Assembly: GCA_964420125.1 (NCBI GenBank)
Contig: CAYQQQ010000011.1
Location: 1 to 64,000, forward strand
DNA length: 64,000 nt
Direction of reading: 5' to 3'
DNA from: CAYQQQ01 sp964420125
GTDB lineage: Bacteria > Actinomycetota > Acidimicrobiia > Acidimicrobiales > Microtrichaceae
Part shown: in pieces, positions 41,957 through 51,184 of the stretch
Layout of the letters: each line of letters begins with the position of its first letter
Position numbering within the stretch: the stretch's first letter is position 1
Notes under the pieces: model-generated
Databases searched by the model: none
Told to the model about the DNA's origin: nothing
The model's input: the letters and a program-made list of their open reading frames with translations, nothing else
Translations under genes and position numbers: made by a program

Positions 41957-42909
41957 GTGGACGGTGGGGGATCGAGGCCGTAGGTGACGGTGCCATCCAG
42001 GGCTACGTCGAAGATCTCGACCCCGGAGTCGACGTGGGGGGCGTCGGCACCGAAGGCGACCGCCAGCTTGTTGGCGGCGTTGCGCGCCGCGTCGAGCACC
42101 AGCTCCACCTGCTGAGGGGCGGTGAAGTGACTCCCCACGCGTGGCAGCACGTCCGGGTCCACCCGGCCCGGGGTCCAGGCAAAGGCGTCGATCAGCTCCA
42201 GCGCGGCGAGCGGGGCGCCGTCGATGCCCTCGGGTCGGTCCTCCTGTGCGGCGTCGAAGAGCGCCTCGGCGGCACCCTCGGCCAGCGCCGAGCGGCTCCG
42301 CAGCGATCGGCAGAGCCGACAGTCGTGGTGGCGTGCCAGCCGGAGCCGGGTCAGGTCGGTGGTGACCGGGTCGAGGGCGGTGAGTCCGGGAACGGTCATG
42401 AGGAGCTCCTCGATGCCGGCCCAGATCGAGGGGTAGGGGTCCGGGGACGCGGTTGCGTCCAGGCCGGTGGAGGCGCCGAAGAGGGCGTCCAGCAGGGCAC
42501 GCGTGCGGCCGACCACGTCCAGCACGAACACCGACTGGGCGAACTCGAAGGCGGCGTCGCCGAGCTCCGCGTGGAGCGCGTCGCGGACGTCGTCGTCCAT
42601 GGCGGCCACGTCGACGGAGAACTGGTGGGCGAACCGGAGGGCGGCCAGTCGTCGGTCGTCCAGGTCGAGCGCTTGCCACGGGGTGCTCGCGGCGCCGGAC
42701 ACCGACGGAGCGACCGGGTGGAGCTCACCCAGGGGCGGCAGGCCGTGCGGGGTGGCCACCGCCTCGGCGGTCAGCGCCACCAGGTCCGGCTCAGGTCCGG
42801 TCCACACGGTGCGCTGCAGGCGGTCGAGGACCACGGCGACGTGCGGAGCCGCCCGGTGGACCGCCGTGCGCCCCGTCTCCCATCCGGGCGTTGCGATCTC
42901 CTGGCCCAC
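41953..42909 (-). CDS. carboxymuconolactone decarboxylase/AhpD-like protein
   Basis: A 318-residue, mostly helical protein with a CxxC in HHDCRLCRSLRSRSAL, the redox-active motif of the AhpD/CMD fold. A second, degenerate copy of the fold appears to follow (ELIDAFAWTPGRVDPDVLPRVGSHFTAPQQVELVLDAARNAANKLAVAFG). It is the first gene of a three-gene operon. Peroxidase-type activity is possible but not shown. Confidence 0.75.
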   Translation of the reverse strand: MGQEIATPGWETGRTAVHRAAPHVAVVLDRLQRTVWTGPEPDLVALTAEAVATPHGLPPLGELHPVAPSVSGAASTPWQALDLDDRRLAALRFAHQFSVDVAAMDDDVRDALHAELGDAAFEFAQSVFVLDVVGRTRALLDALFGASTGLDATASPDPYPSIWAGIEELLMTVPGLTALDPVTTDLTRLRLARHHDCRLCRSLRSRSALAEGAAEALFDAAQEDRPEGIDGAPLAALELIDAFAWTPGRVDPDVLPRVGSHFTAPQQVELVLDAARNAANKLAVAFGADAPHVDSGVEIFDVALDGTVTYGLDPPPST

Positions 42910-42961
42910 CTCCCGAAGCTAGCGTGCGGGCACGATCGCCGCATCCGAGGGGGACCGACCG

Positions 42962-43918
42962 ATGACCAACGACCAGACCGACACCGAGCGCGAGCCGCAC
43001 GAGCTCGCACCGCTCGAGGGCAAGCGGATCCTGGTGACCGGGGTGACCGGCCAGGTCGCCGGGCCGCTGGCCCGCAACCTCGCCGCTCGGGGCAACACCG
43101 TGTTCGGCACGAGTCGGTTCGCCGATCCGGCGGCCCGCGACGCCGTCGAGGCCGGTGGCGTCACCGCCGTGGCCATCGACCTGGAGACCGCCCGGCTCGA
43201 CGAGATCCCCGACGACCTCGACTACGTGATCCACATGGCCGTGTCGAAGGACGAGGACTTCGACCGTGCGCTGGCCGCCAACGCCGAGGGCACGGCCTTC
43301 CTGATCGAGCGCACCGCCGGGGTGACGGCCTTCCTGCACTGCTCGAGCTGCGGCGTGTACCAGCCGAACGGGCTCGTCGCCCACGTGGAGACCGATCCCC
43401 TGGGCGACAACCACCGGCCGCTGGGGTTCCTCCCCACGTACTCGATCACCAAGATCGCCTCGGAGTCCGCAGCGAGGTACGCGGCACGGCGCTTCGAGGT
43501 GCCGACCGTGGTGGCCCGCCTCGACGTCCCCTACGGTCCGACCCACGGCTGGCCGCTGATCATGCTGCAGCTCGCCCAGCTCGGCATCCCGGCTGCGGTG
43601 CACCCGGACGGTCCCAACCTCCACAACTTCCTCCACGACGAGGACCTGCTCACGAGCCTGCCCTACCTCCTGGCCCAGGCGTCGGTGACGGCACCGGTCT
43701 ACAACTGGTGCGCTCCGGAGCACGTGAGCATCGAGGAGTGGACCGATGAGCTCACCCGTCTGAGCGGTGTCGAGATCCCCCTCGAGGTCACGACCGCCTG
43801 CATCCCGCCCAACCCGGTCGATCCGTCCAAGCTCCTCGCGCTCGGGTGGACGCCCCGGGTGCAGTGGCGCGACGGGTTCCGCGAGATGGTGGAGACGTCG
43901 TTCGCCCACTCCGGGTGA
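42962..43918 (+). CDS. NAD-dependent epimerase/dehydratase family protein
   Basis: A 318-residue extended SDR. VTGVTGQVAGPLARNL (G-x-x-G-x-x-x-G) binds NAD(P). The catalytic Ser/Tyr/Lys appear as HCSSCGVYQPNG and the YSITK motif (PTYSITKIASESAARY). The C-terminal half resembles sugar-nucleotide or isoflavone-reductase-like epimerases. The substrate is unknown. It is divergent from the AhpD-like operon. Confidence 0.88.
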   Translation: MTNDQTDTEREPHELAPLEGKRILVTGVTGQVAGPLARNLAARGNTVFGTSRFADPAARDAVEAGGVTAVAIDLETARLDEIPDDLDYVIHMAVSKDEDFDRALAANAEGTAFLIERTAGVTAFLHCSSCGVYQPNGLVAHVETDPLGDNHRPLGFLPTYSITKIASESAARYAARRFEVPTVVARLDVPYGPTHGWPLIMLQLAQLGIPAAVHPDGPNLHNFLHDEDLLTSLPYLLAQASVTAPVYNWCAPEHVSIEEWTDELTRLSGVEIPLEVTTACIPPNPVDPSKLLALGWTPRVQWRDGFREMVETSFAHSG

Positions 43919-43958
43919 TCCGCTCGGGTTCGGCACCTCTGGCCGAGAAGGTCGCGAC

Positions 43959-44972
43959 TCACCGGAGGTGGGCGTGCGTGGCATCGGCGAGCTCGCCGAT
44001 GGCGTCGTCCGCGATGTCGTAGGGGAAGTAGACCCCGACGCGATCGGCCCATCCGCCGAAGCGCCCCACGAGGGTCGCGGCGACCTGCGCCGGCGAGCCG
44101 ACGACCGCGAGGGTCTCCAGCATCTCGTCGTCGATCAGGGTCGCCATCTCCCCCCATCGCCCCGCCCGGGTCATGGTGCGGAGCTCCTCCTGCAGCGGAC
44201 CCCACCCGTGTGCATCGAGCACGGGCCGGTAGGCCGGCGTGGATCCGTAGAACGACAGCAGCATCCGGGTGCCGTCGCGGGCGGCCGCCATCTCCTGGTC
44301 GTCGCGGCCGCAGCAGACGATCGCCTCTCCGATCAACGCGAACCCGTCGCGTTGGCGTCCCGACGCCCGCAGCCCGGCGTCGACGGCGGGGAGGGTGTGC
44401 TCGTGCAGGAAGCGCTCGGTGCAGAACGGCATGATCGCCAGCCCGTCGGCCACCGTGGCCGCCAGCTCGACCATCCGAGGGCCGAGGCCGCCCATCCAGA
44501 TGGGTGGTGGGCCGAAGGGGTTGGGGCCGGGGTTGAAGAGGGGGGGCATCAGGGTGTGGTGGTAGTGCTCGCCTTCGAACGCCAGGGGTTCGCCGTCCTG
44601 CCAGGTGGCGAAGATGGCCCGCAGTGCGCCGATGAACTCCCGCATCCGGCCCAGGGGGGGGTGGAACGCCGCGCCGTAGCGCCGCTCGACCTGGGCGCGG
44701 ATCTGCGAGCCGATGCCGAGAGCGAACCGGCCACCGCTCAGGGTCTGCAGATCCCAGGCCTGATGGGCGACCTGGAGCGGGTTGCGAGGCAGGGCCACCG
44801 CCAGGTTGGTGTAGAGGTCCAGGTCGAGCCCTTCGGCCGCAGCAACCACCAGCGGGGTGAACACGTCATGAGGGCCCTCGAAGGTGAACACGCCGTCGAG
44901 GCCCAGCCCAGCGAGCTGGCGCGCTCGTCCGCCGGCGTCGGTCAGACCCCACAGCTGGGTGTCGAGCTTCAT
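43959..44972 (-). CDS. LLM-class, F420-dependent oxidoreductase
   Basis: A 337-residue luciferase-like TIM barrel: FTFEGPHDVFTPLVVAAAE, LALPRNP-type NLAVALPRNPLQVAHQAWDLQTLSGGRFALGIGSQ, and PPIWMGGLGPRMVELAATVADGLAIMPFCTE. This is the actinobacterial F420-dependent branch (close to the TIGR03617-type proteins). It reduces or oxidises small organic substrates; the actual one is unknown. Confidence 0.9.
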   Translation of the reverse strand: MKLDTQLWGLTDAGGRARQLAGLGLDGVFTFEGPHDVFTPLVVAAAEGLDLDLYTNLAVALPRNPLQVAHQAWDLQTLSGGRFALGIGSQIRAQVERRYGAAFHPPLGRMREFIGALRAIFATWQDGEPLAFEGEHYHHTLMPPLFNPGPNPFGPPPIWMGGLGPRMVELAATVADGLAIMPFCTERFLHEHTLPAVDAGLRASGRQRDGFALIGEAIVCCGRDDQEMAAARDGTRMLLSFYGSTPAYRPVLDAHGWGPLQEELRTMTRAGRWGEMATLIDDEMLETLAVVGSPAQVAATLVGRFGGWADRVGVYFPYDIADDAIGELADATHAHLR

Positions 44973-45067
44973 CGCTCCAGCCTGCCAGCCGGCGAGGCGC
45001 CCGGGGGACTCCCGAGCGCGAACGTGGAGTCGTGTGCCTGCGGGAGGCCAGGGGTTAACGTCCCGGC

Positions 45068-45721
45068 ATGGTCAGCCTCCTCGCCGAGATCACCCCGGCC
45101 TCCGCCGAAGCGGAGCTGCTGGTGCGCGATGCCTCGCAGTTCAAGTGGTATGCCGTCACGTTGTTGGCGCTGGTCTTCTACGCCTACGCCAACGAGACCG
45201 AGCGGGGGCGCTACGACATCGTCGCCGCCGGTCTGGCGGTCTGGGTTGCGGACTGGTTCAACGAGATCGTCAACGGGATCGTCTTCCACCTCACGGACCG
45301 GGCGCCGCTGTGGGCCACGACGGGCCCGACCGCCTACCAGCTCTTGATCGGGCTGAACATCGAGATCTCCTTCATGTTCGCCCTGGGAGGGATCGTCTAC
45401 GCCAAGCTGCTGCCGGTCGAGCGCTCGAAGCGGTTGCTGGGGATGCCGAACCGGCTCACGATCGCGCTGGCGCTGTCGCTGCTGAGCGTGGCCGTGGAGC
45501 TGTTCCTCCACGAGACCGGCACCTTCCACTGGGAGTACTGGTTCTGGGACGTCGCCACCTTCCCGGTGATCGTGGTGTTCGGCTACCTCTGGTTCTACCT
45601 GTTCGCCGCCTGGGTCTACGACGCACCCGACCAGCCGGCGCGGTGGCGGCGAGTCGGGGGACTGGCGGCGATCGACGTGGCGCTGGTCGTGGTGTTCGGG
45701 GTCGTGCTGGGTTGGCTCTGA
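45068..45721 (+). CDS. six- or seven-span integral membrane protein
   Basis: A 217-residue protein made almost entirely of hydrophobic helices (FKWYAVTLLALVFYAYA, IVAAGLAVWVADWF, YQLLIGLNIEISFMFALGGIVYA, LTIALALSLLSVAVELFLH, VATFPVIVVFGYLWFYLFAAW, AAIDVALVVVFGVVLGWL). Conserved-looking polar residues inside the membrane (NE in WFNEIVNGIVFH, E in VAVELFLHE, HWEYWFWD) suggest a bound metal or substrate. No family is recognised. Confidence 0.75.
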   Translation: MVSLLAEITPASAEAELLVRDASQFKWYAVTLLALVFYAYANETERGRYDIVAAGLAVWVADWFNEIVNGIVFHLTDRAPLWATTGPTAYQLLIGLNIEISFMFALGGIVYAKLLPVERSKRLLGMPNRLTIALALSLLSVAVELFLHETGTFHWEYWFWDVATFPVIVVFGYLWFYLFAAWVYDAPDQPARWRRVGGLAAIDVALVVVFGVVLGWL

Positions 45722-45745
45722 GCTGAGCGCTCGCTGCGGAGAGCC

Positions 45746-46840
45746 TCATGCACCGACTTCGGCGAGATCGACCGGCCGACGCTCTTCGGCGGAGCGGTAG
45801 GCCGCGTCGATGACCGCGTGGGCCGCGACAGCGTCGCCGAAGCCGGGCGAGCCCGATCGTCCGGTGCGCACCGCGTCCACGAACGCCCGGTCGGAGAGGT
45901 CCTGGAGGAAGAAGGGCTCTGCAGCGATCCCTCGGGTGCGCAGGTAGTCGCCGACGATCTCGTGGCGGTCGATGCGGACCGCCGCCGAACGGGGGCCCTG
46001 GATCAGGAAGGTGTTGTCGGGCGCGTCGAGCACGGCACCGTTGCGCTCGATCTCCACGACGGCGTCGCGACCCTGGATCTCGAAGCGCGACAGCTCCCGC
46101 TCCGAGACCCCTCCGTACACCCCGACGTGGCTTCCGACCACGCCGGAGGTGTGCTCCAGCAGCAGCACGACCGTGTCCTCCACGTCGAAGCCCAACACGT
46201 TGCGGCTGACAGCTGTCACGCGCGCCACCGGCCCGAAGATCCAGATCAGCACGTCGATGGCGTGGATCGAGTGCTCGATCAGCACTCCACCCCCCGCGCT
46301 CGCCCGGTGCGAGCGCCAGTCGCTGCGGGCTCCGACGATCGCCGTGGTGGGGAACCCCTCGTCGTCGCGCCACAGGTAGGACATGGTCGGGCCGATCTCC
46401 TCGGACCGGACCAGGTCCCTGGCACGGTCGAGGAGCGGGTCGAAGCGAGACTGGAAGCCCACCTGGGTGATCACCGGCGCTTCGTCGGCCAGCACGGCGA
46501 GCCCCTGCACCTCCGCGAGGCTGGGAGCGATCGGCTTCTCGGCGTACAGGTGCTTGCCGGCGGCCAGCACCTGCTCGTAGAGGCGCCGGTGCAGGGCGGT
46601 GGGCACGGCCGCCCACACCGCGTCGACGTCGGGATCGGCCAGCAGGTCCTCGGGGGAGTCGTAGAACCGCTCGAACGGGAAGTTCTCCGCGACAGCCCCC
46701 CGATGGACCGGATCGGGGTCGGCGGCGGCCACGGGTACGACCGGCACGCCGTCGGCGGCGAGGTCCCTCAGCGCAGCGGCGTGGAGGTGGGCGATCTCGC
46801 CGCACCCGATGAACCCGACTCCCACGGCACCCTCGGACAT
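45746..46840 (-). CDS. Gfo/Idh/MocA-family oxidoreductase
   Basis: A 364-residue NAD(P)-dependent dehydrogenase. Rossmann motif GVGFIGCGEIAHLHA at residues 7-21, the EKP signature (101-103) that marks the nicotinamide pocket, and GGGVLIEHSIHAIDVLIWIFGPV from the C-terminal beta-sheet domain, with the His of the HSIHAID segment as catalytic candidate. The family acts on sugars and inositols; the substrate is unknown. Confidence 0.9.
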   Translation of the reverse strand: MSEGAVGVGFIGCGEIAHLHAAALRDLAADGVPVVPVAAADPDPVHRGAVAENFPFERFYDSPEDLLADPDVDAVWAAVPTALHRRLYEQVLAAGKHLYAEKPIAPSLAEVQGLAVLADEAPVITQVGFQSRFDPLLDRARDLVRSEEIGPTMSYLWRDDEGFPTTAIVGARSDWRSHRASAGGGVLIEHSIHAIDVLIWIFGPVARVTAVSRNVLGFDVEDTVVLLLEHTSGVVGSHVGVYGGVSERELSRFEIQGRDAVVEIERNGAVLDAPDNTFLIQGPRSAAVRIDRHEIVGDYLRTRGIAAEPFFLQDLSDRAFVDAVRTGRSGSPGFGDAVAAHAVIDAAYRSAEERRPVDLAEVGA

Positions 46841-46930
46841 GGAGGCCTCCCCGGTTCGTGGCCCCCCCCGGGGCGCTGTCGTTCGGCGCAGTGTACGGAC
46901 CCTCGACGGGGATTTTCCGGGCAGGGTGAG

Positions 46931-46950
46931 GTTAGGCGGATTAAGCTAAC
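46931..46950. promoter_or_regulatory. inverted repeat upstream of the ABC-transporter operon
   Basis: GTTAG-N10-CTAAC, 31-50 bases before the GTG at 46981, in a short AT-richer patch within the 140-base divergent region between the Gfo/Idh gene and the transporter. It may be an operator or a promoter element; its regulator is unknown. Confidence 0.3.
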
Positions 46951-46980
46951 ACTGTTCGCGCCACGGAAAGGGGGGTCGGG

Positions 46981-48324
46981 GTGACACGACTCCGCATGCA
47001 CCTCCGCAACCGGCCTGCGGTCACCGCCGTCTGCCTGGCTGCTGCACTGCCACTTCTCGCCACCTCCTGCAGCGAGGAGCGCGCCGATCCCGACGACCCT
47101 GGCTCCACCACCACGGCCGCCCTCGACTGCGAGGGCTCGTCGGTCGTCGAGTGCGCGCCCGATGGCGTGACGTTCGCCGAATGGCTTCCCGATGAGCCGG
47201 TAGCCGCCGAAGGCGAGCCGATCCGCGTGGGGATGATCAACACCGACACGGGCCCGGCTGCGGCGTATCCGGAGATCAGCAAGGGGGCGCGCGCCGGCGT
47301 GGACTGGGTGAACGCCGAGCTCGGTGGGGTCGACGGTCGGCCCGTCGAGCTCGTCACCTGCGACACCCAGTTCTCCCCGACGGGGTCGTTGTCGTGTGCC
47401 CAGCAGATGGTCGAGCAAGGCGTGGTGGCCGTGATGGGGGGCATCGACGTGTTCGGCGACGGCGTCGCCGTCCTGGAGGAGAACGGCATCCCACTCGTCG
47501 GCGGCATCCCGGTGAACGATCCTGCGGCGGAGAGCCCGATGTCGTTCCAGTTCAGCGGCGGCACGTGGGGGCTCAACCTCGGGTTCGTCCATCACATGGT
47601 CGAGGAGCTCGGGGCCGAGCGGGTCTCGATCATGTACGGCGACTTCGGGCCCATCGCCGATGGCGCCATGTGGGCCAAGCAGGCCCTGATCGGCCAGGGG
47701 CTGTCGGAGGACGACATCAACATGGTGGCGATGCCCATGGTGGTGGAGGACGTGCTCACACCTCTCCAGGCCGCCGACGAGACGAATCCCGACGCCATCG
47801 TGGTGCTGGTGGCCGATGCCGCGTGCACCGCGGCATCCCAGGCGATCCTCGAGACCGGGGTCGACGCCCAGACCTACTGGTCGGGCGGGTGCCTCCTTCC
47901 CTCGGTGACGGAGGCCATCGGTTCGGAGAACCTCGAGGGGAACATCTACGCGGTGGAGAGCCCGCTGGATCCGGAGGACCCCGATCTCCAGCTCTACAAC
48001 GCCGTGGTGGCCCGTTACGGCGTCGACCTCGAAGCCGGCAGCGTGGCGACCTCCGCGTTCTACGGGTGGATGAACCTCTACGACGTGATGCGCACCCTCG
48101 GTGCGGAAGAGGTGAGCTCCGAGGCGATCGTCGAGCAGCTGAGGACATCGGTGGACCATCCTGCCTTCGGCGGCCACCCCTACACCTGCGACGGCCAGCA
48201 GATGGGCGGCGAGCTACCCGCCATCTGCGCTCCTCAGCAGATCCTGGCGCAGATGCACGACGGCCAGCTGGAGCCCATCACCGACTGGATCGACGTGGCC
48301 GCCCTGATCGGCCCGAACGAGTGA
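46981..48324 (+). CDS. branched-chain amino acid-type ABC transporter substrate-binding lipoprotein
   Basis: A 447-residue Leu/Ile/Val-binding-type protein (Peripla_BP_6). The signal ends in lipobox LATSC (Cys30), followed by a Thr/Ser/Pro-poor linker. The binding fold starts at IRVGMINTDTGPAAAYPEISKGARAGVDWVNAELGGVDGRPVELVTCD. GTG start after AAAGGGGGG. It heads the operon with the fused permease/ATPase. Ligands of such actinobacterial systems range from amino acids to amides and urea, so the true ligand is open. Confidence 0.88.
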   Translation: MTRLRMHLRNRPAVTAVCLAAALPLLATSCSEERADPDDPGSTTTAALDCEGSSVVECAPDGVTFAEWLPDEPVAAEGEPIRVGMINTDTGPAAAYPEISKGARAGVDWVNAELGGVDGRPVELVTCDTQFSPTGSLSCAQQMVEQGVVAVMGGIDVFGDGVAVLEENGIPLVGGIPVNDPAAESPMSFQFSGGTWGLNLGFVHHMVEELGAERVSIMYGDFGPIADGAMWAKQALIGQGLSEDDINMVAMPMVVEDVLTPLQAADETNPDAIVVLVADAACTAASQAILETGVDAQTYWSGGCLLPSVTEAIGSENLEGNIYAVESPLDPEDPDLQLYNAVVARYGVDLEAGSVATSAFYGWMNLYDVMRTLGAEEVSSEAIVEQLRTSVDHPAFGGHPYTCDGQQMGGELPAICAPQQILAQMHDGQLEPITDWIDVAALIGPNE

Positions 48325-48358
48325 AGCACTGCCCCGCGGTGGCTGATCGCGAGGCGAT

Positions 48359-51184
48359 GTGATCGGCGACTACCTCGGCTTCCTGCTGAACGGCCTCGGC
48401 ACCGGCGCCGTGGTGGCACTCTTGGCGGTTGGCCTGCTCCTCACCCAGCGCGCCGCCAACGTGGTGAACTTCGCCCACGCAGCGCTGGGGATGTACGTGG
48501 CGCTCGTCTACTTCGAGCTCCGTGACACGGGAGACCTGGTCCTGCCGGTGCTCGGCCTGCCGGCTCGCGTGCACGTCGTCGACACACCCACCGTCGCCAC
48601 CGCGATGACCGTCGCCGTGCTGTTGTCGGCGGTGCTCGGCCTCGTGCTGCACTTCGGGGTCTTCCGATGGCTCAGGACCTCTCCGGCGCTCGCCCGGGTG
48701 GTCGCGTCCCTCGGCCTGCTCCTCTACTTCGTGGCGCTCGCCAAGCTCCGCTTCGTGGAGATCGGAGGGGCGCTGCCCCTGGGCAACCTGCTCCCCGCAG
48801 GGCGCCTCACCGTCGCCGGCGCGGTGGTACCGCTCAACAGGATCGTCCTGGCCGGCATCGCCCTCGTCGTGGCAGCCGCGCTGGCCGCCGCCTTCCGCTG
48901 GACCCGGTTCGGGCTGGCGACCCGGGCCGCGGCGGAGAACGAGACCGGCGCGGTCCTCTCGGGCCACTCGCCGGATCGGCTGGCTGCGGCCAACTGGGTC
49001 ATCGCCTCGGTGCTGGCCGGGGTGGCCGTCATCCTGATCGCCTCGGTCACCAAGCAGCTTGATCCGTTGTCCACCAGCCTGCTGGTGGTCCCCGCGCTGG
49101 CCGCCATGCTGCTGGGCGGGCTCCGGTCGTTCATGCTCACGACGGCGGCCGGCCTCGCCATCGGGATGCTGCAGTCGGGCGTGCTCAACTACAGCACCCG
49201 AGCGGAGTGGCTGCCCGGGTGGCTGCCCCAGAGCGGGCTCGTGCAGGCGGTCCCGTTCGTGCTGCTGGTCGTCGCCCTCACGATCCAGGGCCAGCGGCTC
49301 CCCGGCCGGGCGGTCGTGTTCGAGTCGAGCCTGCCGTCGTCGCCACGCCCCCGACACGTCGGTCTGACCGCGGTGGGGGCGCTCGCGGTGCTCGTCGCGG
49401 CGCTGCTGAGCGTCGACAGCCAGTGGCGCCTCGCCCTCGTGGTGTCGATGATCGCCGCGGTGATCGCGCTGTCGAGCGTGGTGCTCACCGGCTGGGTGGG
49501 GCAGATCTCCCTGGCCCAACTCGCCTTCGCCGGCCTGGCCGGGTTCACCACCGCCAAGATGTCCGTGGCCCTCGGCATCCCGTTCCCCTGGGCGCCGTTG
49601 CTGGCCGTGCTCCTCACCACCGCCGTCGGTGTGCTGGTCGGCCTCCCGGCGGTGCGCGTGCGGGGGATGACCTTGGCGATCGTGACCCTCGGGGCAGCGG
49701 TGGCCATCGAGCAGCTCGTGTTCGCCTCCTCTGCCCTCGGTGGCCTGAGCCGCCAGCAGCTGCCACGGCCACGGCTCTTCGGGCTCGACCTCGGGTTCTC
49801 AGCCCGAGGAGCCGAGAACTTCCGACCTGCGTTCGGGATCTTGGTGGCAGTCGTCCTGGTGGCGGTGTTCGTCGGCGCGGCGAACCTCCGACGCAGCCCG
49901 ACGGGCCTGCAGTGGCTGGCGGTGCGGGCCAACGAACGAGCTGCCGCCGCCTCGGGCATCGACGTGCGCACCTCCAAGCTGTCCGCCTTCGCCGTCTCCT
50001 CGGCCATCGCCGGGATCGGGGGGGTGCTCCTCGGGTACCGGGGCAACCTGGCGCCCGAGTCCTTCGCCGTGTTCGGCGCGCTGGCGTTGCTGGCGCTCAC
50101 CTACCTCGGAGGGGTGGCCAGCATGACCGGTGCGGTCATCGCCGGCCTGCTCTTCAGCGGAGGCGTGCTCACCCAGCTCTCCGGTGGCAGCACCGGGACC
50201 CAGTCGGATCTCGCCTTCGCCATCAGCGGGTTGGGGCTGGTGGTGGTCGCCATCCTCTACCGCGACGGTGTGGCCGGGGCGCTCCGCCACCTGTGGCAGC
50301 GCGTGTGGGGCCGTCGCGGTGCCGCCCCCGACGCCGCGGCGCAGGACCTCGCGGAGCCCTCCGCGGCGGGAGTGGTCGAGCTCCGCGCACCGGAGGTCCC
50401 CGCGCCGGGGTCGAGTGGGGAGCGCACCCTGGCTCGTGAGCCGCTGCTGGTCGTGGAGGGGCTCACGGTGCGCTACGGCGGCGTGCTGGCCGTCAGCGAC
50501 GTCGACCTCGTGGTGCCGGAGGCCACGATCGTGGGTCTGATCGGTCCCAACGGGGCGGGCAAGACCACTTGCATCGACGCGCTCAGCGGGTTCGCCCCCT
50601 CCAGCGCACGTACGCTCCGCCTCGGCGAGACCGACCTCAGGGGACGGCCGGCGCACGACAGGGCGCGACGGGGTCTGGTGCGCACGTTCCAGTCGGTCGA
50701 GCTGTTCGACGACCTGACGGTGACGGAGAACCTGCAGGTGGCGGCGACCCCCACGCGCTGGTGGTCCACCGCAGTGCACGCGGTGCATCCCGGCCGCCAC
50801 CACGAGGACGTCGGTTGGGCGCTCGCCGCCGTCGGGCTCGACGACGTCGGGGACTGCCTGCCGGGGGAGCTGTCGCTCGGCAGGCGACGGCTGGCGGGGG
50901 TGGCCCGAGCCCTGGCGTCGCGCCCGCGGGTGGTGCTGCTCGACGAGCCGGCGGCGGGCCTCGACACCTACGAGAGCGAAGCGCTCGCAGAGCGGCTGGC
51001 GACCCTGCCCGGGATGGGCGTTTCGGTGCTGCTCGTGGACCACGACATGGGCCTGGTGCACGGCATCTGCAGCGAGATCACGGTGGTCGACTTCGGCCAC
51101 GTGATCGCCTCGGGGCCGCCGGCGGAGGTGACGGCCGACCCGTTGGTCATCGACGCCTACCTCGGCCAGGGGCAACCGGCGTGA
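48359..51184 (+). CDS. LivH-LivM-LivG triple fusion: two permeases and an ATPase
   Basis: A 941-residue protein. Residues 1-300 are a LivH-type permease (LLTQRAANVVNFAHAALGMYVALVYF is its signature), about 330-640 a LivM-type permease (GWVGQISLAQLAFAGLAGFTTA), and about 700-941 a LivG-type ATPase with Walker A GPNGAGKTT (about 728), signature ELSLGRRRLAGVARAL and Walker B VVLLDEPAAGL. A linker of about 60 residues rich in Ala and Pro joins permease and ATPase. GTG start; GTGA overlap with LivF. The fusion fixes subunit ratio and order. Confidence 0.92.
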   Translation: MIGDYLGFLLNGLGTGAVVALLAVGLLLTQRAANVVNFAHAALGMYVALVYFELRDTGDLVLPVLGLPARVHVVDTPTVATAMTVAVLLSAVLGLVLHFGVFRWLRTSPALARVVASLGLLLYFVALAKLRFVEIGGALPLGNLLPAGRLTVAGAVVPLNRIVLAGIALVVAAALAAAFRWTRFGLATRAAAENETGAVLSGHSPDRLAAANWVIASVLAGVAVILIASVTKQLDPLSTSLLVVPALAAMLLGGLRSFMLTTAAGLAIGMLQSGVLNYSTRAEWLPGWLPQSGLVQAVPFVLLVVALTIQGQRLPGRAVVFESSLPSSPRPRHVGLTAVGALAVLVAALLSVDSQWRLALVVSMIAAVIALSSVVLTGWVGQISLAQLAFAGLAGFTTAKMSVALGIPFPWAPLLAVLLTTAVGVLVGLPAVRVRGMTLAIVTLGAAVAIEQLVFASSALGGLSRQQLPRPRLFGLDLGFSARGAENFRPAFGILVAVVLVAVFVGAANLRRSPTGLQWLAVRANERAAAASGIDVRTSKLSAFAVSSAIAGIGGVLLGYRGNLAPESFAVFGALALLALTYLGGVASMTGAVIAGLLFSGGVLTQLSGGSTGTQSDLAFAISGLGLVVVAILYRDGVAGALRHLWQRVWGRRGAAPDAAAQDLAEPSAAGVVELRAPEVPAPGSSGERTLAREPLLVVEGLTVRYGGVLAVSDVDLVVPEATIVGLIGPNGAGKTTCIDALSGFAPSSARTLRLGETDLRGRPAHDRARRGLVRTFQSVELFDDLTVTENLQVAATPTRWWSTAVHAVHPGRHHEDVGWALAAVGLDDVGDCLPGELSLGRRRLAGVARALASRPRVVLLDEPAAGLDTYESEALAERLATLPGMGVSVLLVDHDMGLVHGICSEITVVDFGHVIASGPPAEVTADPLVIDAYLGQGQPA

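Noticed and set aside
46931..46950. GTTAG-N10-CTAAC as an IdeR/DtxR iron box
   Set aside because: Half-sites recall the iron-box consensus, but spacing and flanks do not fit the 19-base palindrome and the transporter is not iron-related. Kept only as an unassigned inverted repeat.
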